Shown here piece by piece: positions 1 to 11,400 of a stretch of DNA of 64,000 nucleotides. Position 1 is the first letter of the stretch. Each line of letters starts with the position of its first letter. Below the pieces are notes generated by a model, which saw only the letters and a program-made list of their open reading frames with translations, made no database searches and was not told the origin of the DNA. The position numbers and the translations under genes are program-made. This stretch comes from Galaxea fascicularis (Eukaryota; Cnidaria; Anthozoa; Scleractinia; Euphylliidae): positions 18,894,417 through 18,958,416 of the forward strand of contig OX419346.1 of NCBI GenBank assembly GCA_948470475.1. The letters are read 5' to 3'.

Positions 1-152
1 CCTCAAAATACTGTTCGCTTTAACAAAAAATTCGAACAGTGACGTTTGGAAGTGGCTAATTTCAAAACCGTCACGGCCATCCAAAATCCTAGTCCATCAT
101 TACACAGATGGTATGCGTGTGATTATACTAAATCATGTCATGGTTACTGCAG

Positions 153-2613
153 ATTAACCCCAGTGGCCAACTCCGTACCCAGAATATTGGATCAAGATGT
201 CGTGTTATCCGGATACAACGTTCCAGCAAAAGTAATATTTGACTTGTCTTTACCTTTTCTCGACCTCTTTATCTTGAAGTAGAAACATGAGTTTTTGATC
301 TGTGCGTTTTATTTTATTTTTTGTTTTTCATGTTGTAGACAGGCGTAATGATGGAGTGGCATTGCACAGCGCGCTCCGAAAAATACTTCAAAGATCCATT
401 GGAAATGAAACCCGAGCGGTGGTTGAGAGAAAACAAAGACAAAACCCACGCCTTTTCTGCTCTGCCGTTTGGATTCGGGACTCGTATGTGCCTAGGTAAG
501 TAGGCCAAATTGCCATGACCCGTTGGTGCCGTATTACTAGGTTAGTGTTTAAGACACACAAACTAAGCTTGCGATTCTGTAGAAAACTTTTGTACAATTT
601 TGTTAAATATCCTACGAATATAATATCGTCCGATACAATGCGTATCTTGAGTGTGTACTTGACTTTACGGCGGCCATGTTGGAAGAGAAAAGTATGGACC
701 TAAAAGCCTCTGCAAACAAGGAAACATTGTCGTGGAAATATTGTTGCAGAAACATTGTTTTTCCCGTTCGCGCGCACACGCAATATTTATTTCGGAAGCA
801 AGAAGCAAAAATGTTTCTGAATATTTTCATGCAGAAACATTTTGCTTCCTCGGCAAATGTTTCCTCGTTTGCGCAGCAATGAAGGAAAACATTTTTTTGC
901 TTCCAGCTCTTTTGCACATCTAAGAAATATTTCGTGAAACAATGTCTCCGGAATAATGTTTCCTCTTTTGCGGGGGCCTTAAAAATCGAACGTTACAGAG
1001 CGTTTTCACTCACGTGACCAGCGGCCATATTGGTTTACTGAAACCAAAGAAAGTATTTGCATAAAAATAGAGTTCAATTCCCAGAGTGACTTAACCAATA
1101 TAGCCGCTTTTTTTCGTAAGGAAGCACCCTTAATGTATACAAAAATGCACGACCTTCGTAAGTTGCTATGGGCTATACTTAGGCCCGATTGAGACGCCGT
1201 AGTTCCTGAGCCGAACCTAATTCATAGATGTAAGTACGTGAAAAGTTCGGCTCCTGGGAAGAATTACAGAATACCCGCCTCCCTAATGAATCAATTAGGA
1301 ACGGCTCAGGCGTTCTTTTTGCCTGCTTTGCCGGGATTTTCGACTTCGGAGCGGCCTTGATACAGACGCCGAACATTTCGATGTGTCGAACTTAGGCTCA
1401 ACCTCGGTGTAAGAACCTGTGAAACTCACGAATGACGTAAAACAAAAGCAACAAAAGGTTGGAAACAACAGCCTACGGCAAAAAAATAGCTCACAAAACA
1501 AAGAAACATCGTCAGGTTCTCACACCGAGGTAAACCCCGAACTTCATGCATAAATTATTATTTGGTATATATTTTCAAAATCACTGACAATATTGATTAG
1601 TTTTTCTGCAACTGTATTAAAAAAACGTCTTTGGGACGGCTAATTATTTAAGTTAGACGCCTGAATAAACTGGCGTACTTTTGTTAATTTGGGTCGGTCC
1701 AAATTCGAATTTAGTTTGGCTCATGAAAAGTACGGCGTCTGAACCAGGCACATGTCAGTTTTCTGTGTGGCTTACACTAAGTGTGTAGCCACATTATGGC
1801 AAGATCGGGTTTATTTGTTTGTCTCTACGAGAGTCGAGCGCCTATCACGTGGTCTTGTAAGCCACACATGCACGCATTGCGGACCTATTTTTTCTGTGTT
1901 ATGTTACCAACAATATCTCATTCATATTTATTCAGGTCGCCGATTGGCTGAACTGGAGATGTACGTTTTTGTTTGCAAGGTAAGTATGTCTTCCTGTTCG
2001 TTCGTTCTGTTTAATCTTAAGTCACTGTAAACACAGAAATGTTTGGGCCACAAAAATTTGGTTTTCTGATTTTTTTGGTGTTTTGGTGTTTTAGTTTTAA
2101 TTTTAAATGACGGGTTTTCGCTCTGGTTTGGATCTTGTGATCTTTCTTTGACAAAGTTCTATGTGCTCCTGCCACTTTACTCCGTGCAACGACAGTTTGC
2201 AAAGTAGAATTAAGTCGCCGGATAATTTGCTATTTGCTATTGCTTAGGAGCGAGGCAAATTCTGCATTGTATCAGGCATTTGCCACGTTTTGATGTCTTC
2301 AAAATGCCTCGTTTTCGTGTTTTACAAGGGCTCTGTTCACGTGTAAAACTTAAAGTATAAAGTGAATTTCCGAAGTGGGAGGTTTAAAGCGCTGAAAATA
2401 TGTTTGCTGATTGCTTTATCTAAACAAGGTTAGTTGCTTTCAACATCCGGTTGATAGACTTGCACCGTTTTTGTGTACCAACATCAATTCTATTTGTTTT
2501 AGTTGCTTCAACGGTTCCGACTGGAGTACCACCACGAACCGCTTGATTCTTACCAAAGATTGATTCTTGAACCTGACAAACCGGTTAAGATCAAGTTTGT
2601 CGACCGCTGCTGA
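153..2613 (+). CDS. Mitochondrial-type cytochrome P450, gene A (3' part only)
   Basis: Last four exons of a P450 whose 5' exons lie left of the window. Exons: 153-231, 339-495, 1936-1979 and 2503-2613, with TGA at 2611-2613. Every junction is GT-AG and the phases equal those of genes B and C. The first visible exon follows the K-helix ExxR exon and reads R-LTPVANSVPRILDQD. The second carries KPERW and the heme loop [10 protein letters not shown], which contains the cysteine that ligates heme iron. The last exon starts [14 protein letters not shown] and ends KIKFVDRC. P450s of this clan are heme monooxygenases of the inner mitochondrial membrane that take electrons from a ferredoxin; the substrate here is unknown. 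No frame break is visible in this part. AATAAA motifs at 3251 and 3301 are possible polyadenylation signals. Confidence 0.9.
704..980. mobile_element. Short TIR element (MITE-like) in gene A intron
   Basis: Ends read AAGCCTCTGCAAACAAGGAA on the left and, reverse-complemented, AAGGCCCCCGCAAAAGAGGA on the right, both running into AACATT. It has no coding capacity. It lies in the intron between the heme-loop exon and the next exon of gene A. Confidence 0.6.
998..1113. mobile_element. Truncated copy of the GAGCGTTTTCAC TIR family
   Basis: Begins GAGCGTTTTCACTCACGTGA and contains GGCCATATTGG and an inverted AACCAATATAGCCGC near its end; the right TIR is missing. Full-length relatives lie at 54149-54310 and 59651-59824. 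Confidence 0.7.
1183..1750. mobile_element. TIR element with GAGACGCCGTA-type ends
   Basis: Left end GCCCGATTGAGACGCCGTAG pairs with the right end, which reverse-complemented reads GCCTGGTTCAGACGCCGTAC. Both continue into a GAGCC(G/A)AAC segment. It has no coding capacity. A related element with CCCGGTTC ends is at 28054-28406. A stretch inside it (1437-1536) also occurs inverted at 4763-4868. Confidence 0.6.
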
Positions 2614-2794
2614 GTCTCATATCCAGCATGCACCTTTTGTCAGATTCGGCGACTGACGTCAACATTTATGATGGAGAGCTTCAGCTTCTGCGACGACAAC
2701 AGCAAGGGCGTGTTTTGTTTTGTTTTTTTTTTTATTTTTAATGGGGGAGGGGGGAGGGGCAGGGACTTATTCGCCTTGCAAAGAAGACTTTGCA

Positions 2795-3026
2795 ATTCTA
2801 AATCTTTACAATTCCAAATTGTTCACAAATTCTAAATCAACTCAAATCAAATCAAATGTTGTTTTTTGGGGAGAGGGGAAAACCCTGAGTACCCGGAGAA
2901 AAACCTCTCGGAGCAGAGTAGAGAACCAACAACTCAGCTCACTTATGACGCCGAGTCCGGGAATCGAACCCAGGACACATTGGTGGAAGGCGAGCACTCT
3001 CACCACTGCGCCGACCCTACTCCCCC
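2795..3026 (-). repeat. tRNA-derived SINE
   Basis: On the minus strand the head reads GGCGCAGTGGTGAGAGTGCT (A-box-like) and, about 35 bases on, GGTTCGATTCCC (B box). A conserved body with CTCCGGGTACTCAGG follows, then a tail of TTTGATTTGATTTGAGTTGA. This is the layout of a tRNA-derived SINE; the acceptor stem cannot form, so it is not a tRNA gene. Confidence 0.8.
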
Positions 3027-3239
3027 AAACTGGGTTACCTGTGACATTTTTGTTTTGTAGAGCAGCAATGTTAACGTAAGCCATGGGGTACTGTCACAAA
3101 CCAGGTGTGTTTCCCGTAATAGAACACGAAGATGAGCTATAAAAAGGATTGCTCCGCCTCCTGCTTCAGTTCGAATTTGCACATCGAGTTTGCATTTTGA
3201 ATTTGTGATCAGATTAAGCTCGAATTTGATGGCGGCCAA

Positions 3240-4640
3240 CGGTCAAAACAAATAAAGACAGGCCACGTAAAAAACGCAGTTTAGTTTCTATCTGATGTTG
3301 AATAAATTGATTTTTTTTGTTTCGACATTTTTTCTTTCATTATTCTAACGAAAAATATCATTTAGCCCCGTAAATCTTGGTATATCGTCATGGTAGTTAC
3401 ACGATGGTGTAATGGGGTCTGTAATGTAAGCAAAGCATTTTGAATTTCAAAATTAGCGCAATAAATCTTGGATTCAATAAAGACAAAGAAATGTACAGAT
3501 TGATTGCCAGGAGGAGGTCTTTTACTGGACAAAATTTCCGCAGAGCTCTGTATGGATCGACAGTTGACTGGCAAATGATCCAGACATACCTAAGGTACCG
3601 CTCTTTTTATAACTTGCATCACACCGGGAATCAAGGTTTGAAATAAATCGCTTCTTTTACCACGCACTAAAGAGTCACAATGTAGACCCCTGTGGTCTTA
3701 AGCTACCACCTCCCGTAAGCGACGACCAATGCCTGACATTTTGAGTGGTCTCTCACTGGGGCAACAACTCGGCCTCCTAGCAAATAGTTTCAGTGTGTTA
3801 ATTTAGTACAATTTATTTACTATTTACTTCAGTTGGTTTTAATAAATCGGTTGTCATGAAATCATTGTGAAGTGCGACAACTGAGCCTGGTAAATTGATG
3901 AAAAAATACTAACTTTCCATAGATAAACTAGACATTTTCAGAATTCAATACAAGCCAATCATTTTTCAGAAATCAGTTGTGTAGATACCTTCATTCCTAT
4001 TGTTTTAAAGGCGAGCACCTCCTGAAGAAAAGACCGCGCATGTGAAATTACGAGTTATGTTAAAAAAGACCAACCCCCTTTTATTATTTTGGTGAGGAGT
4101 GTGGCACAAACCGTTATTTCACCAATTCTTTATGCCCACCAAATAAAAACTGACGTCACAAATTTTGCATTTCACTACTAATCACACATCGTTGCGTGTC
4201 GCCGCCCTTCTCCCTCAACAGTGCCAAGCAGGCTTATCCAAACCGCTTATCCTACAGCCTTTGTTGTTTTTAAATTTCATTTTTTCACTAATTGTAATTA
4301 TAGGTAGGCAGATAGTTGATAATGATTACAGATTAACAGGTGATTAACCTGATAAAATACCGTGTACAAATTAAGTTGTCCATCAATTAATCCAATCCAA
4401 TCCCTCCTTCCAAAATTTGCCTCGTGGGAAGACCGCATGTTCCAAAGAACATTAAATATGGTAAATGGTAATCAAAGTGTTTTATCGGGCTGTAGTATAG
4501 GTGGTGTAAAGAAAGTGAATCTGCTAGCTGTCAACACTACGCTGGGAAATAGATTATTGAAGCCTTAAACCCCTGTTTCCTCAGAGAACTCGTTTGCTTT
4601 GTGGCAGCAAATAAATCAAAATAGCAAATAGATTTCGCGT
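3240..4640. other. Intergenic stretch without recognised genes
   Basis: Between the 3' region of gene A and the repeats before gene B I see no conserved coding exon. Short open stretches lack splice logic or composition. A fragment at about 3700-3725 (CCTCCCGTAAGCGACGA) is shared with the TIR element at 25760-26505. Confidence 0.4.
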
Positions 4641-4762
4641 TGCCATGCGTCGACCTTCCTGTAACAGACCGCAGTTGACGTAAGAACGGGCCGGGTAAGA
4701 ATCAAAGAGTGGCACACGAGGCGACAGCCCAATGTGTCACTGTTGTTTGCCTCTCTGAATGC

Positions 4763-4868
4763 GGGTTTACCTTGCTGTTAGAACCTGACGACGTTTTCTT
4801 TGTTTTGTGAGCTATTGTTTTGCGGTACGCTTTTGTTTCGAACCTTTTAGTTTTCTTTGTTTTACCAC
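4763..4868. repeat. Dispersed repeat, inverted partner at 1437-1536
   Basis: GGGTTTACCT, AGAACCTGACGA, TTTCTTTGTTTTGTGAGCTA and the following TTGTTTC occur in the same order on the opposite strand at 1437-1536. It has no coding capacity and is part of a larger unidentified repeat. Confidence 0.6.
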
Positions 4869-4883
4869 AGGCAGCCCAGGCAT

Positions 4884-5173
4884 GGGGGTCTAGATCCTGC
4901 CTGCTTCTCAACTCCTCAACGGAACCTTCCTTGCGGTTTCGGACTTTAATGTCTCGACTTTAAGTCCAACGGCGCATAAGAGACCGGGCAAGCTGAAACT
5001 GTAAAACTCCGCTGAAGAAGACATTTAAGTCGAAACCGGTCCGGAGAATGGCTTGTTTTGGTTGAGACGGCTGGCTCGGCACCCAACCATAAGTGTTCAT
5101 CCTTAATTTCCAGTGCGAAACCACAAGGGAGGTTCTGTTAAGGAGTTGAGAAGCGAGCAGGATCTAGACCCCC
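4884..5173. mobile_element. Fold-back (long TIR) element
   Basis: Left arm GGGGGTCTAGATCCTGCCTG continues as CTTCTCAACTCCT. The right arm is its complement, ending GAGCAGGATCTAGACCCCC. Inside, GCGGTTTCGGAC and GTGCGAAACCAC extend the pairing. Confidence 0.65.
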
Positions 5174-5195
5174 TCTCCTGGCAAGAGAAATTCTG

Positions 5196-5300
5196 TGAAA
5201 CCTAGAATTCCAACGAACCGAGTAGCTGTAGAAATATTTATATTCTAGCCAAATAAAGCCTTCACCTCTACTCAGTTCCTTGGAATTCTAGGTTTTAACG
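5196..5300. repeat. Inverted repeat just upstream of P450 gene B
   Basis: Arms AAACCTAGAATTCCAA and TTGGAATTCTAGGTTT, extended by GAACCGAGTAG / CTACTCAGTTC, enclose about 40 bases. It looks like a small fold-back element next to the presumed promoter of gene B. Confidence 0.7.
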
Positions 5301-5311
5301 ATATATTTATG

Positions 5312-5319
5312 TATATAAA
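5312..5319 (+). promoter_or_regulatory. Possible TATA box of P450 gene B
   Basis: TATATAAA lies 136 bases before the chosen start codon of gene B. Position and sequence fit a core promoter, but AT-rich DNA yields such matches by chance and no start site can be seen. Confidence 0.25.
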
Positions 5320-5454
5320 CTAAAACTTCAGAAGTCACGCGCCACGCTACCTGTGGTTTTAACGCAAAAGCCCTGGATACCGTTGGGCCTGGGACCGAGA
5401 GGCCACTTCCCCTTCAGAGGGAAAACTTGCAAGACTTGCAATTCTGCAATCAAG

Positions 5455-8400
5455 ATGTATTCTGTTAGCATACATCTCAGGAGGAATCTTTTCCCAAGAG
5501 CGCACGATTTCAGAATCTTAACAGCTTTTCGGAAATCGCAGACAACGGAAGCCAGACCTCTGCAGAACCAGGAATCGATGGTACCTGAAACTGACAACAG
5601 CTGTGTTCGACCGTTCGACGATATTCCCGCTCCGCCGAAATTTAAATTCAATTTGCAATCCTTTGCGCGGGGTTATCGGATTTACAAGATGAGCGAGGGC
5701 GCCACCAAATTTTACAAGGTAGCCAGTATGCAGTTTGAGGAGTATGGTCCTATTTATAATCAACCTATCGCCGTTGGCAGTGATCGAGTGATCCATGTCA
5801 TGGATCCCACGGATTTTGAGACAGTGTTTCGTGCCGAGGGAAAATATCCTCGCAGACCGCCAATAGAGGCTTGGAAAGAGTACCAAAGGCGAATGAAAAG
5901 CTCTCCCGGCATGGCCATTTCGTAAGTTCAAATTTTAACACGATTAAAAACGTAGCCGCTAAAATGTACCCATCCGTTCAATGGGCTATTCAATTTTATA
6001 TACGCCTCTCCCTTCCCCCGCCCGCCCCCCCCCCCCTCCCATTCATTAAGGGTTTCGAAATTTCCTTGTGGAGAGGGGGGTTAAGCCAGTTGGGGCTAAG
6101 AAGGGTGGGGTCTAAGCCAGTTGGCTCCTTTGATCTTTAAACAAAATGTACCTTTTTCTGAAGGGTGGGTCAATAGGGGGTGGAGCTATTAAATGGAATG
6201 CCTTAATGTGAAGGCAAGCAGGGTGGCATGGAGTGACTGGGCATTGCACAGGGGTATAACAGTGCTTGTGCATTTGACTTTTCAGAAGAATTTTGGGTCA
6301 AAATCCCCACCCTATGGCCCAAGAAAGGCTTGACATAACATTCCTTTAAATATCACAATTGCTACATGTATATTCATGTAGCAGTTCATGTATGATTTAT
6401 TTCATATACATTATTCTCACTCATCTCTTTCACGGGAACATATGAACCCACAATTGACCTGCTCCCAACATCATTGGCTTCATAGCTCAGTTGGTTAGTG
6501 TATTGCACCGGTATCATGAGGTCATGTGTTCAAACCCTGTTGAAGTCCTGAATTTTTTTCAGGCTTCTTTATGCAATTGCATAGAAATTGCATTCACAAC
6601 TGCGAGGATCATCCTTCACTTGATTTCATTACGGCAGTTCATGTGTGATTTATTTCATATGCATCATACTCATGTATATTTAATGCTTGCTCTCCATGCA
6701 AAACATATGTTTATCACCACCATTTATTACTGCTGTTTGTGTGGTATTGTTAAATTGCCAAGTTTTGTAATTTCCTTCAATGTTTTATCCAGCTAGGTCT
6801 TCTTTCAAAATGGCCACCACAAACACATTCCTTGTGCAATGTCCCAGTACCTGGGGCCCGTACTCCTAGTCAATTTCCAAGGGTGGGGAATTGATGGAAA
6901 CGGGTCAAATGCCTCACAAACCCCCATTAGATCTGACGTTGATATGTGCATAATGGAGGCTGGAAGGTATTCATACTGACATTTTCATATACAAATTTAA
7001 ATACCAATAGTCTCCATTTGGTGCAAAATTATGCTCTGATATATGTTCTGGGAAGTGAACAGGTTACTCTTGGAAAACTGTGAGCTTAATGAGGAACTGA
7101 TGATGTCCAAGGACAAATATCTGAGCATACTCTTGAAGCCCATTGGAAGCTATTGTTTACATAGTAAACAATAGGGGTATATCCAGTGATGTGATCCATT
7201 TAAACCAAATGAAAGGGTGCCTTGAAAAAAGCCCCCAGTGACATCTGATAAATTGCCGGATTCTCCTTTTAAATTTCCTTCTATGCACTTGTGAATAACA
7301 AGGAGAATTTGACATTACATCAAAAGTCACTTAGGGCCTTATTCCACGCACCCCTTGATTTGTGTGTGAGCAAAAATATTTGATGGATTATAAAAACAAA
7401 TATATGCATAATATATATATTTAGGCAAACCTAAAAGCGGAGCTCCACAGTTCTTTTTTTATTGTATGGCATTTACCGATAAAATAAAATCAATGCCAGG
7501 ACTCGAGCCAGGACTCTAGTAAGGACTTCTGCATTGTGATTTTAGTTTTTACTGTTTTGCTGCAGAGCCACAGCCACCATTCAAACATGTGCTAACGTAC
7601 ATTTTCGATTTATCATCGGCCTTTGCCACGTTGGATCAAGGGACTACATAACCAGAGCATAAACGATTTTGCTTCATCACAGTTTAATTACATCCGATTA
7701 CATTTCAATACAAATGGTGTAAATCTCTAAACTATCGATTAACAGTCCCAGTGTCTCACTTTTAAATCCCACAACCGGTTACAACCCAAAGTGGGTACTC
7801 TTCGACACTACCCAAAAAAGAAGAAAAGTACTTTGTTCGCCTTGTTTTGACTATTTTATGGCGTCATTTTTTGTGAGCTATAAAGACGATAGAAAGGTGC
7901 CGTCTGTGTCCTTTGTACAATAGCACCAAAAAACATTAACCGAAAAGTGGCTGCGGCACAATAAGCCATGAATCAACTCAGGTGATCAACTACAAATGGT
8001 TGAGAATGGTTTTATTCTTGACTTCGATCAACTACAAATATTGCAAACTACAAACGTTGACTACGAGTCGTGGGCGGTATTATTTTTTACATCATTGTTA
8101 ATGATAACATCTGATTGGCAATGACAACAGACAAACAAATCGGTTTCAGAAAAACATTTGTCAATAAACATTGAATTAAAGACGAAGTTTTTACTGCAAT
8201 TAGCCCATTAAGTCTGCGATTTTTTAACTTACAACGAGAATTGCTGTGAAGGACAACATATTGCTGGCATTTCGACTGCTAAAGCTGTTAAAAATCGTGT
8301 TTACTTCTGGCAAGGAGTTGTCGCTCTTTGCGAGAGTTTTCCAAATGCCAATCCGGCTCTTGTTCCTAACAAAGCGGAGCCGAGGATTTAAACCGTCCGA

Positions 8401-11400
8401 ACTTCGTTTGGCTTTTCTTCAACCAATTTTGTGCCCAAAAATGAGCGACAGCAGGGAAAACGAAGACTTTTAGGATCCACTAATGAAATATTGAATAGAA
8501 AACATCATGTTTTCTATTCAATATTTCATTAGTTTGGAAAAAACACGAGCATTTTTTAGTCCAAACCATATTTGAGATAAAGGCGTGAAAACAAAAAACG
8601 ATACGAATGTTTCTTCGGCGTTTTGGCGTTTCTTGGAAAAATAAGACAAGCAACAAACATAACTCGTGAGCAACCTAGGCAAATCGCTAGTCCGAGTGTT
8701 CTTGCCATAAGTCTCCGTATAAAAGACAAAACAGGAATACTAAACCTACGGATGCGGACAGTTTAGGTTAGTCAATAATCACTCCGAACGCAGAGCTGAC
8801 ATAATAGCCGTCATTTCACACAAAATCATTGCTTTGCTAAGAATTGCGGCGAGGGACAATATACTGCCGGCATTTCCAATAATGCAAGTGTTAAAAATCG
8901 CGTTTACTTTTGGCATGGAGTTGTTGTTCTTTCGGCGAGAGTTTTCCAAGTGTCAAACTTACCAAGCGGCGCCGAGGTTATAAACCGTCCGGATTTCGCT
9001 TGGCTTTTCTTCAACAAATTTTGTGCCCTAAAACGAAACGTTTTAGGATCCAAGATGAAATCTTGGGTAGAAAACATTTGGAAAAAACAAGAGTCCAAAC
9101 CAATTTGAGATGGAAGCGTGAAAACAACAAAACGTAAGAAAAAAGAAACCGATGCGAATGTCTATTCGACGTTTCTCGTACAAATCGGAAAAAATAAGAC
9201 AAGTAACAAACCGAGACAAATCGCTATTCAATTTTCTTGGCATAAATGTCCATATAAAAGACAAAACAGGAGTACTAACCTGCGCACAGTTTAAGTCAGT
9301 CAACAATCACTCCGAACGCAGAGCTTAAGCAGAAGCGGTCATTTCACACAAAAGTAAGTCTTATTACTTCTCATGCCTGTCAAGGAAGCTTGTTCAATTA
9401 AGGATTTTAGCGGCAAAACCGTCCAGTTTAATACACAGCAAGGTCCGAAGACAGTGCATAATTATTGAAACCTTGCCAGACCACACCGGCGATCTTTTCT
9501 CTTCGTGCAAGCTTATGCCGGCAAACACGGGGAAAAGCTGAAATTTCCTGACACTTGAATTGGTAATGTTTTTACAGCTTGACAAGAGACACTCTCTTTT
9601 CGCTGTTTCTCACTATAATTTCGTCTCTTTTCTCGAGCTTTTTGTTGTTCTTTCTCCCGTTGCTCCCAGTACGATTCAGCCTGTTTACTTGAGCCCTTTC
9701 TTATTCTTTCTCCCGTTGCTCGACAATACAATTCAGCCAGTTTGCTCGTACTTTTTCTCCCGCTGTTTGTCACTGATACTCTGCCTATGTACCCGTGCCC
9801 TTTCATGTTCTTTCTCCCGCTGTTTGTCACTGATATTCCGCCAACGAATAGACAAAACTGACTTTGTTTTAAAACTGTCTTCAAAATTTGGCTATGCAGT
9901 TTCCCGCCACAGAAACGCGGGTTGAGAACTGCGTGTATGGACAACTGATCTTTCCAAAAACAGTCCATATGGAAGCGTGCCTACATGCGAGCTTGCACAC
10001 GAAAGGGTTAACTGGAGTATCACATTTGACTTTGGCTTACATGATGGGGTGGACGTACGTACGGTCGGTCGGACGGTCGGACGGTCGGTCGGACGGTCGG
10101 TCGGACGGTCGGTCGTACGATGACGTCATAACCAAAATTTCTCGGATGGATGGGTTACCATATTTTCTTACCAATGGTGCTCCGCGCGCGCGCGCCTTCG
10201 GCGCGCGCGGAGCTCCGCTACTAATCTACTCTACCTTAATGATAAGAAATGGTGGATAGTGTTTTTTACTCACTCTGATTGGCTACTCAGACTCGAGTTT
10301 GCAAGTGTTATTCACCTCCGTGGAACTTGCGTGAAAACTGTAATTGCTGACAGCAATAAATGAGTTCAAAATCATCATTTTGAGCTCAATGTCAGTGGCT
10401 GGTCATTCGTATGGATATTTATTTTTATTTAAATATCCACCACTAGCCACCTCCAGTGTGGTGAATAATTTTTTTTGTTTTAGGGATGGAGAAGAGTGGA
10501 GGAGAATTTGACAAAGTATTGCTCCCAAAGTAATGCGCCCAAAGATAGTGGAGGAAAACATTGGCAACTTTAACTCTGTAACTAAGGATGCTATTGCAAG
10601 GTTTGTCAAACTGAACAAAGCCTGTGGACCTTATGATCACATCCCTGACTTGGAGGGGGAACTGAGTAAATGGTCAACTGAAAGTAAGTCTTAATCCTTA
10701 GAGGGGAGGGGAAGGGGCCACTTCCATATATATATATATATATATATATACATAAAGCTAAATATGGTATGTGACCATGTGAAGGGGATGTAATTTTTAA
10801 GAAGTTTGGTCTGGGTTAGGGTATAGAAATCAGAGACTTTTGTTTTCAAGAGCTCATTATTAGTAATTAGTCAGTGTGCCATTTTTCTGTCAACAGAAGT
10901 AGCCATCGTCGGAGGAAGCCTAAAACTCAAACTGTCATCGTCATCATCATCATCATCATCATCATTGTCACTGTGATAATTTATCTAATTTTTCTATTCA
11001 CTCCAGAGTTTGGGTCTTTTAGTTTTTTTCATTTTCACTCACTGAATCAATACAAATATTGGCTACAATAATAGTATTATTGCAGTCTATCGCACTGAAG
11101 TTAAATATATCACTAGTGGTACCTTGCTTAGAATTTGTTTACCGGTAATTTCTATTTGAATCATAAAGTGTTGTTAGTAGTTTTATTCATTTGTGTGTAA
11201 AGAATAGTAATCCTTTGGTGTAATTTGATTTTATTACAGTCAAACCGGATGTTCTTTTGATGGGAACTTTGCAAACTTCCGCCGCAACACTGGTATTTGA
11301 TTGACAGTTTGAGTCGAGCAAGTTGCAACCTGCGCAAGCAACTTGCTCAGTTCATTTGGTACCTTGTGGCAAGAACTCGACGAGAGCTACCAAAATGTTT

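Larger units (their letters stand above)
5922..10483 (+). other. Intron 1 of P450 gene B, repeat-rich
   Basis: A 4.6 kb intron. It holds a poly-C tract near 6020, a SINE copy, two tandem 0.6 kb units with a perfect palindrome, an array of CTTTCTCCCG-containing units (9600-9840), a GGTCGGAC tandem tract and a GC-rich hairpin. No real exon was recognised. Confidence 0.7.

Noticed and set aside
6478..6550. Second tRNA-like cloverleaf candidate
   Set aside because: Degenerate B box and SINE body directly attached.
9513..9968. Minus-strand frame rich in E, K, Q and R
   Set aside because: Generated by degenerate tandem units with a CTTTCTCCCG core; no independent evidence of coding.
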